Part shown: piece after piece, positions 58,585 through 64,000 of the stretch | How positions within the stretch are numbered: the first letter of the stretch is position 1 | Layout: each line of letters begins with the position of its first letter | NCBI GenBank assembly: GCA_003278845.1 | Contig: QCCX01000005.1 | Span: 1 to 64,000 of the forward strand | Direction: 5' to 3' | DNA length: 64,000 bases | Origin: Prochlorococcus sp. AG-347-O22 | GTDB taxonomy: Bacteria; Cyanobacteriota; Cyanobacteriia; PCC-6307; Cyanobiaceae | Translations under genes and position numbers: made by a program | Notes under the pieces: model-generated | Database searches by the model: none | Told to the model about the DNA's origin: nothing | Seen by the model: the letters and a program-made list of their open reading frames with translations, nothing else

Positions 58585-59154
58585 TTAACTCATTATTATA
58601 TTTCTAATTTCTTTAAATTCTTTTCTATCCGCAGTTTTGCATAATTCAAAAATTATTGATTCAGTTGTTGTTAAGATCGCCCCACTCTTAGTCATTCTTT
58701 GTAATGCTATTTCATGATCTACCCTATTTCGACTTCCGATGGCATCTGATATGAGAATAACTTCAAATCCTGTTTGTAAACAATCTAAGACTGTTTGTTG
58801 AATACAAATATGCGTTTCGATCCCACAAACTATCAAATTACTAATTTTCTTATCTTTAAGTTCTTTTAAAAATTCTTCTAATTTAGCTAGGCTAAATTCC
58901 ATTTTCTCAAATTTTCTAAATCCATTTTTGGGCAATAATTCAGGTATCGTTGCACCCAATTTGAATGGGTTCTGTTCAGATAAAAAAATGTTTTCTTCTA
59001 AAATTTGGTAGGCATCTATTAGCTTTTTGATGTTTTTGGTTATTAAATCCTTATTAAATATTGGTCTTATTATCTTTTCCTGAACATCTATGATTAGTAA
59101 AGCATTCACTTTTGGTGACAGTTTGTCAGAAGATTTTTCATGCTCCTTCATCAT
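58585..59154 (-). CDS. Isochorismatase-family cysteine hydrolase
   Basis: A 189-residue protein of the isochorismatase/nicotinamidase superfamily. The catalytic triad is readable as Asp23 in LIIDVQEKI, Lys84 in FEKMEFSLAKL, and Cys117 in CGIETHICIQQTVLDCL. The compact length suits a YcaC/small hydrolase. The substrate is not known; family members act on isochorismate, nicotinamide, N-carbamoyl compounds or thioesters. It has a 72-base gap before the MscS gene and is divergent from the Fur-family regulator. Confidence 0.85.
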   Translation of the reverse strand: MMKEHEKSSDKLSPKVNALLIIDVQEKIIRPIFNKDLITKNIKKLIDAYQILEENIFLSEQNPFKLGATIPELLPKNGFRKFEKMEFSLAKLEEFLKELKDKKISNLIVCGIETHICIQQTVLDCLQTGFEVILISDAIGSRNRVDHEIALQRMTKSGAILTTTESIIFELCKTADRKEFKEIRNIIMS

Positions 59155-59270
59155 TTGTATTTAAAGATATATTCAACATAGTATTTTGAACAACTTTAGT
59201 AAACATTTTAAATCAAAAAGTTGTTTTACTCTCATCTAGAGTTATTATTGAGAATAGCCATGGGTTAATT

Positions 59271-59723
59271 TTGTCATTATCCTCTCAATACAAAGTCATC
59301 ACATCTCCTCTTGGTGATGGATTACATAAAGATGGGAAGAGATTAACTCCTCAGAGGCTAAAAGTTCTTAATTTATTTGAAAATATTGGCTCTGGAAAGC
59401 ATCTTAGTGCTGAAGAGGTTCATGAAAAATTAGTTAAAACAAGTTCCAAAGTTTCACTAGCAACAATTTATAGAACTTTAAGACTTTTAGTACAAATGGG
59501 GTTGCTTCATGAATTAGAACTCAGTGAGGGTGGACACAGATATGAATTGCTTAGTAACGAAACACCTGATCATCATCATTTGATTTGCATTAGGTGTGGA
59601 AGAACAGAAGAATTCGAAAATGATGAGGTTTTAGAGGCAGGCAAAGTTGCAGCAAAAGTTAATGGTTTTAAACTAATTGAATCATCTTTAAATGTAAGAG
59701 CGATTTGTCCTAATTGCATTTAG
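59271..59723 (+). CDS. Fur-family metalloregulator (Zur/FurB-like)
   Basis: A 150-residue ferric-uptake-type repressor. The winged-helix N-terminus reads KRLTPQRLKVLNLFE, with ATIYRTLRLLVQMGLL as the recognition helix and turn. The HHHLICIRCGRTEEF block and the final CPNC supply the structural zinc cysteines and the His cluster. The sequence style is closer to cyanobacterial FurB/Zur (HLSAEEVH, RAICPNC) than to FurA. The start is TTG; an in-frame ATG is not available nearby. It could regulate the metal importer at 24.6-27.2 kb, but I see no matching operator there. Confidence 0.88.
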   Translation: MSLSSQYKVITSPLGDGLHKDGKRLTPQRLKVLNLFENIGSGKHLSAEEVHEKLVKTSSKVSLATIYRTLRLLVQMGLLHELELSEGGHRYELLSNETPDHHHLICIRCGRTEEFENDEVLEAGKVAAKVNGFKLIESSLNVRAICPNCI

Positions 59724-59729
59724 CAGGTT

Positions 59730-60662
59730 TTAACTTAAAGACCCTCCACAACTTGACCCAGCTCCTGCAGTGCAAGCAAAACAATGCTCTTTTACAGCTA
59801 CCCCGTAGTCAAAAGTAAATGATGCATCCAACAGATCAAAAAGTGTCTTTGGTCCTTTATTCTCTCGGAAATTTATCTGTTGGTTAAAGTCACAATCATA
59901 AATTTCTCCTAGCCAATTTACGCTAATTGTCTTTTTACACATTAGATTTTCTAAATTTTTTTCATTAAAATTTTCTTTTAGTAATTTGTAATAAGTATTT
60001 AGTTTCCCTTCTCTTCTAAGAGATTCTTCATATCTATTTATTGGCATATTAGTTATTGTGTATAAATTATTAAAAACGATATTGTATTTTTCGAATAGGA
60101 TTTTTTTATAATCCTCCTCCAATATTTCCTGAGAAGGAGGAAGAATTGGGCTTACAGGATTGTAAACAAGATTTAATTGTAATCCATTTTCTTTCTTTCC
60201 ATAGCCTAAATCATTAAGAATTTTTATGGCATTAATACTTTTTTCAAAAACGCCAAAACCCCTTTGAAAATCAACATTATTTTTTTCATAACATGGTAGC
60301 GAAGCAGTAACAATCACTTTATTTTCTGCAAGAAATTGAGGAAGATCTTCATAACCTTCTTCAAAAAAAATTGTCAAATTGCACCTATCAATAATATCAA
60401 CCTCTTTTGTTTTCAAGCTGGTTATTAGATTTTTAAATTTTGGGTGAAGTTCTGGCGCACCGCCTGTAATATCCAAAGTCTTGATTTTGTATTTTTCAAT
60501 TATCTTTGGAATAAGAGATATCATTTCATTGGACATCTTTTCAGTCCTTAGTGGACTCGAATTGACATGACAATGCTTACAAGCCTGATTGCATTTATAA
60601 CCTATGTTAATTTGCAATGTTTCTATAGGTTCTTTATATATTGAGGGGAATTTTTCTTTCAT
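59730..60662 (-). CDS. arsS: Radical SAM protein, ArsS-like
   Basis: A 310-residue radical SAM enzyme. The iron-sulphur motif CNQACKHC supplies Cys24, Cys28 and Cys31 (C-x3-C-x2-C). SSPLRTEKMS and the later TGGAPELHP match the arsenosugar-biosynthesis radical SAM protein ArsS, as do DRCNLTIFFEEGYEDLP and the Cys-rich C-terminus EHCFACTAGAGSSCGG (DUF3641-like). ArsS adenosylates dimethylated arsenic. Its usual partner ArsM is not in the window, so the arsenic role is inferred from family. It is convergent with the Fur gene (6-base gap). Confidence 0.82.
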   Translation of the reverse strand: MKEKFPSIYKEPIETLQINIGYKCNQACKHCHVNSSPLRTEKMSNEMISLIPKIIEKYKIKTLDITGGAPELHPKFKNLITSLKTKEVDIIDRCNLTIFFEEGYEDLPQFLAENKVIVTASLPCYEKNNVDFQRGFGVFEKSINAIKILNDLGYGKKENGLQLNLVYNPVSPILPPSQEILEEDYKKILFEKYNIVFNNLYTITNMPINRYEESLRREGKLNTYYKLLKENFNEKNLENLMCKKTISVNWLGEIYDCDFNQQINFRENKGPKTLFDLLDASFTFDYGVAVKEHCFACTAGAGSSCGGSLS

Positions 60663-60702
60663 GAATCTATTATTTATAAATTGTCATTCGAAAATAAAAA
60701 AG

Positions 60703-61923
60703 TCAACTATTTTTTTTAAAGTTTGATCTCTCATTAGCAAGTTCAATAAACCAACTTATGTATTCTTTGGGCCCATTTTTAAAAACTATGTCAAATTTTA
60801 AATTGTCATGAACATCACTGATCCCTAATAAACCAGTTTTTTTTGTAGAGGGTCTTTCAACTTCACCAGAACTACTATCTACAAAAATTATTTTATTCTT
60901 AATCCCAAATTCATTACCTAATATTTGTATTAATTCTAGAAAAGACCTGTCACTTCCTCCTCTTGAATAACTTTTTTCATCATTATTTTTTTTTGATGTG
61001 ACTGTGTCACCAACTCCTACAATCAAGGGCATATCTTCTTTTTGAATAGTTCTTTTGCATAAATCAATTTTTTCCGTAACAGAATTTGGAGAGTTTCTAA
61101 AATTAAAATTTCTTCCAAAAGGAGCTTTACCAGTTTTATCCGCAATAAATTTATTTAAAAGAAATAAAACTCCATAATCTTTAACTGCTCCTTTAATAAG
61201 TAATTGTATGTCTGTTGATCCGATATCATCTTGAGAAGAAAGTTTGATTGTTTCTCTACCATTTTTATTACCTAAATTTGGTGAAATATGAAGGAAAAAT
61301 GAGTTTTTGAGGCCTTCGGATTCAGCTTTTAAAATGATTTCATTCATCATTTTTTCAAAACTAATTTGAATAAGATTTCTTTTATCAGAATCTTCATTAA
61401 CTAAATCAAACAGACTATTGAAATTAATAGTTGGCGAGAAGCGTGTTTCACATATTGATTTTACTGCGTGAAAATTGATATCCTCTTGGCTAAGTTCAGG
61501 AAAAATATTCTTAACTATATAATTAAATTTTGGTCTTATTAAACTAGGTACTTTAGATAAAAAACTTAGTTCTTTTTCTGAGACTCCTTCAAAATTTATT
61601 TCACCATTACTGTCTTGATACTCTACTCCACAGGCAGCTAAACCTCTTAAATAAAGTCCTTTGTTTTTAGGCTCAGTAGCGCTTTCTAAACTCCTCTCTA
61701 TTATTCTGTTAACTCCTCTTGGACCTTCATGTTCACCGCAAGTTAATACAAAGAATTCCTCGGCAAATTCTTTTACTGCATAGATATATTTTGATTCTAA
61801 CTCTCTAGTTAGTGGATCTTTAACTAGAGGGATACAAACTCCGTCAATGTCTTGAATAAATAAGATATTTTTAGAAGAAATTAATTGTTTTTGTTCATTT
61901 AAATTACTTTCCATATATTCCAT
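60703..61923 (-). CDS. stpA: HAD-type glucosylglycerol-3-phosphatase family protein (StpA-like)
   Basis: A HAD-superfamily phosphatase related to StpA, which dephosphorylates glucosylglycerol phosphate to the compatible solute glucosylglycerol. The first HAD motif is LFIQDIDGVCIPLVKDPLTR. Other family segments are TCGEHEGPRGVNRIIE, FFLHISPNLGNKNGRET and VGVGDTVTSKKNN. I chose the ATG at 61923 (406 residues, MEYMESN) over a GTG at 61953 with an unfavourable Shine-Dalgarno spacing; an ATG at 61914 is also possible. No GgpS-type synthase is in the window. Prochlorococcus is known for glucosylglycerate, so the substrate should be checked. Confidence 0.8.
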   Translation of the reverse strand: MEYMESNLNEQKQLISSKNILFIQDIDGVCIPLVKDPLTRELESKYIYAVKEFAEEFFVLTCGEHEGPRGVNRIIERSLESATEPKNKGLYLRGLAACGVEYQDSNGEINFEGVSEKELSFLSKVPSLIRPKFNYIVKNIFPELSQEDINFHAVKSICETRFSPTINFNSLFDLVNEDSDKRNLIQISFEKMMNEIILKAESEGLKNSFFLHISPNLGNKNGRETIKLSSQDDIGSTDIQLLIKGAVKDYGVLFLLNKFIADKTGKAPFGRNFNFRNSPNSVTEKIDLCKRTIQKEDMPLIVGVGDTVTSKKNNDEKSYSRGGSDRSFLELIQILGNEFGIKNKIIFVDSSSGEVERPSTKKTGLLGISDVHDNLKFDIVFKNGPKEYISWFIELANERSNFKKNS

Positions 61924-62082
61924 ATTTATAATTAATTTTTTTTTAATTCCCACCTTCTCAGAAATTATAAATTAAAAAAATCAATATTTAAAATAAATAA
62001 TTTGCTATGGTAAAAATTGCTTTAATGTAGAAAAATGTTGGTATGGGTAATAAATTAAAAAATTTATCAAGAATTTCCAAAA

Positions 62083-63591
62083 ATGAAGAATAATTTCATA
62101 GAAAACATAAATGATAAAAAATATTTTTATTCATTGATTGAAGATATAGAGAATAGCAAAGTTGGATTTTACAGTGTTGGTTTATATCCTGCATCATTAG
62201 CGTATAACTGTGCTATGCATGGAAATTCAAATAATATTCTCCTAGCTCCTAGGGAAGATAGAGATTTGTTAGGTGCTTTCTCAAATGATGTTCTTTCTGA
62301 TATGGATTATGAGATTATTGAAAAGATTAAGAGAATGGGAAATTATTCTTCAGAGGGAAAAATAAAGTCTTTTGATCTAAAAGATCTTCTCTTGGGATGC
62401 GAAATAGTTATTCTTGCTTCAAATAGTAATCACATACAAGATGATGTTAAACATGCTTTAGAACTAAGAAAAACTTTAAAAAGAGAAAATGTGGTCCTTG
62501 GCTGTCTAGTGGGTTCTTTTTGCATTGATAATAAAAGTAAAAACCCTTTTATTCTTTGTAATAAATATCCAAATTTAGCTTTTTTTACAGGATTTCATCG
62601 TCACGGTGCTTTACGAAATCCTAATGATAGTTTTACTGCAAATTTCTGCCATCCTGATGCCTTAACTGCTTTAATAGGAGCTCGAATTTTGAATCAATTG
62701 TCCCCAAAAATTCAAGTTTCTCCTGGAGTTCATAATATTGAATGTCAATATATAAAATCAATAAAAAATATTTCATCCATTTTCGCAGGCTTTGTAAATA
62801 ACTTTCATTCCGATAAGCCAGGAATGCTACCGAGCATTAATACAATTTTGTTGACTCAATCTTTAGATCAGGCCGCATCAGTATCATTACAAGTTAGAAA
62901 AGAAAATAAATTTGAAAACAAACATCTTTCATTAAAAGAACTTGGTTATGGTCAAGAAATAATTAGTGCAAAGGAAATAATTAATAATAAATTTTGTGAA
63001 AAAGGAGATTATACTTTTTCTCAATTAAATGCTGTTAAGGCTGATGTCTTAGGTAGTATGACTCTACCAACTGAGGGAAAACCAACGCGGAATTTTCAAG
63101 CAGGACAAGTTTTATCAGATATGCTTTTGCAACTCAATAGATGTCCAAAAGATGTCTCGGAATTTGTAAATTGGTGTAATAAATACTCTCTCAGTCAAGG
63201 AGGATTAGAAGGTTTAAAATCTTTAAAATTTTGGCCAGACATTTATAAAGAATTCAAAATCAAAAATAATATTTGTTCAATGATTAATCTTATTTATTTA
63301 TGCTTTAATGCTAGTTCAGAAGAAAAAAAAGAAATTTATAAGGTTTTAATTAGTTCAGAAGAGATCACTAATTTTTGCCAAGAATCTGTGAAATCTGAAT
63401 TGTCTTTAGAACTAAATGAAAAATTAAATGGAGATTATCTTTTTAATGATATTGAAAACCTTTACAAGAAATTTTTTACTAACAAAGAGGAAAATGATAT
63501 TAAAAAAAATGAATGTAGTAATAAAATTTCTAAAAATTATCCAAGCTATATCAATGTATTGAAAATTATCAATAATTATTTTAATAATTGA
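62083..63591 (+). CDS. GpsA-like Rossmann-fold protein, function unknown
   Basis: A 502-residue protein I cannot name. Its N-terminal third looks like a degenerate NAD-binding domain of the glycerol-3-phosphate dehydrogenase (GpsA) type: VGFYSVGLYPASLAYNCAMHGNSNNILLAPRE in place of the GxGxxG start, and CEIVILASNSNHIQDDV in the GpsA nicotinamide position. The rest is helical with a late GpsA-like SLKELGYGQE. It is divergent from the StpA-like gene (159-base gap) and so may act in the same osmolyte or glycerol-phosphate chemistry, but this is inference only. Confidence 0.72.
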   Translation: MKNNFIENINDKKYFYSLIEDIENSKVGFYSVGLYPASLAYNCAMHGNSNNILLAPREDRDLLGAFSNDVLSDMDYEIIEKIKRMGNYSSEGKIKSFDLKDLLLGCEIVILASNSNHIQDDVKHALELRKTLKRENVVLGCLVGSFCIDNKSKNPFILCNKYPNLAFFTGFHRHGALRNPNDSFTANFCHPDALTALIGARILNQLSPKIQVSPGVHNIECQYIKSIKNISSIFAGFVNNFHSDKPGMLPSINTILLTQSLDQAASVSLQVRKENKFENKHLSLKELGYGQEIISAKEIINNKFCEKGDYTFSQLNAVKADVLGSMTLPTEGKPTRNFQAGQVLSDMLLQLNRCPKDVSEFVNWCNKYSLSQGGLEGLKSLKFWPDIYKEFKIKNNICSMINLIYLCFNASSEEKKEIYKVLISSEEITNFCQESVKSELSLELNEKLNGDYLFNDIENLYKKFFTNKEENDIKKNECSNKISKNYPSYINVLKIINNYFNN

Positions 63592-63683
63592 TTATTTATT
63601 TAATTTATTAAAAAGCTAAGTTCTTCATTTATTTACTAATCTTGATTGCGGGGTTAGAATTATTATGATTTTAAAAGGTTTTT

Positions 63684-64000
63684 TTGAAAAAGGAATTATC
63701 ACATCGTTCTCATGAACTGAAAGCTCTTGGTTGGAATCAAGAAGATTTAACAAGATACGAAGATTTATGGGACTACAGTCAAAGATGGGGATTAATAAAT
63801 TTAGAAAGAGAAGACAGACAGTTTTTAAAGAAGGCAGAAAAGTTACTCCCAAAGATTCAAAATAAAAAGATATCAGTTAAAAAAACTATTGAAGAAAAAT
63901 CATATTATTTATGGTTAAATTTTTACCTCGATGAAATTAATACTTTTAGTAATTCTAATCTTCCAAAAAACAAACATGGTGTTTGGACACTCTTAATTGA
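63684..64000 (+). CDS. Partial gene at right edge, unknown function
   Basis: A frame from a TTG at 63684 stays open for 105 codons to the window edge. AAAAGG at 63673-63678 lies 5 bases before it as a Shine-Dalgarno. The product starts MKKELSHRSHELKALGWNQ and is helical and rich in Trp, Tyr and charged residues (YEDLWDYSQRWGLINLERED, YYLWLNFYLDEIN). I do not recognise the family. The C-terminus is outside the window. An opposite-strand ORF in the same place looks like a shadow. Confidence 0.6.
   Translation, partial: MKKELSHRSHELKALGWNQEDLTRYEDLWDYSQRWGLINLEREDRQFLKKAEKLLPKIQNKKISVKKTIEEKSYYLWLNFYLDEINTFSNSNLPKNKHGVWTLLI

Noticed and set aside
59155..59270. A possible Fur/Zur operator before the regulator gene
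   Set aside because: The best match (around GTTATTATTGAGAATAG) does not form a real 7-1-7 palindrome, so I do not call it.
62083..63591. A GgpS (glucosylglycerol-phosphate synthase) gene near stpA
   Set aside because: The sequence has a GpsA-like outline and none of the GT20 motifs expected of GgpS.
63625..63852. A 75-codon minus-strand ORF near the right edge
   Set aside because: The plus frame from 63684 is open to the window edge, has a Shine-Dalgarno and protein-like composition. The minus frame is probably its shadow.
1..64000. tRNA, rRNA, CRISPR, prophage or insertion-sequence elements
   Set aside because: Scanning the gaps showed no tRNA T-loop/acceptor pattern, no regularly spaced repeats and no transposase or integrase motifs. 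Gaps are mostly under 150 bases.

Overview
The window is a gene-dense, AT-rich stretch of chromosome from a high-light-adapted Prochlorococcus marinus. Three things point to this. The only chlorophyll antenna gene is a 352-residue Pcb (prochlorophyte chlorophyll-binding) protein, encoded without a psbC partner. The lycopene cyclase is of the Prochlorococcus alpha/beta-carotene type. Intergenic spaces are tiny and very AT-rich. The clade (HLI or HLII) cannot be settled by eye, though the composition would fit HLII. I see no rRNA, tRNA, CRISPR array, insertion sequence, prophage or integrase gene, so this looks like core chromosome rather than a genomic island.

Layout. 0.06-7.7 kb, all minus strand: plastocyanin (petE), an epimerase, hemE, glycogen branching enzyme (glgB), a CocE-type hydrolase and three small conserved proteins. 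7.8-14.1 kb, plus: a giant TamB-like protein, proA, folB and a small lipase. 14.1-23.1 kb, minus: oligopeptidase prlC, ndhD, then a tight thrB-glk-thrS-trpS-orf140 run. 23.3-28.4 kb, plus: a DUF697 membrane protein, a three-gene metal ABC transporter (Mn/Zn type) and a DUF4336 protein. 28.4-34.9 kb: a DUF760 protein and signal peptidase on minus, then menD, menB, glgA and murF on plus. 34.9-38.5 kb, minus: glmU, an MnmC-like methyltransferase and aroA. 38.7-45.2 kb, plus: comB, a nitrilase-family amidase, a cell-wall amidase, murI, a polyprenyl diphosphate synthase and acs. 45.2-49.9 kb is mixed: a DUF1350 protein, a DnaQ-like exonuclease, a repeat/DUF3721 protein, hisS and several small proteins. 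50.2-59.7 kb: pcbA, a GltS-type transporter, a GST, a GIY-YIG/membrane fusion, a short-chain dehydrogenase, lycopene cyclase, an LPOR-like dehydrogenase, MscS, an isochorismatase-family hydrolase and a Fur/Zur regulator. 59.7-64 kb: an ArsS-like radical SAM enzyme, an StpA-type phosphatase, a GpsA-like protein, and an ORF running off the right edge.

Functional themes are glycogen turnover (glgA, glgB, glk), photosynthetic electron carriers, antenna and cofactors (petE, ndhD, menD/menB, prenyl synthase, hemE, pcbA, crtL), cell envelope (murF, murI, glmU, amidase, TamB, lepB) and amino-acid/tRNA charging (thrB, proA, aroA, thrS, trpS, hisS). Several convergent neighbours share their stop codons, as expected for a streamlined genome.

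I do not see a clear unknown multi-gene system. The strongest unusual signal is comB: its conserved N-terminus continues upstream of every ATG/GTG/TTG, and its promoter and Shine-Dalgarno place the start on an ATT codon. Other leads are a 12-unit five-residue glycine repeat protein with a DUF3721 tail, a GIY-YIG-like domain fused to membrane helices, a degenerate GpsA-like protein beside an StpA phosphatase, and an RG-rich/ribbon-helix-helix-like protein leading the trpS-thrS run.
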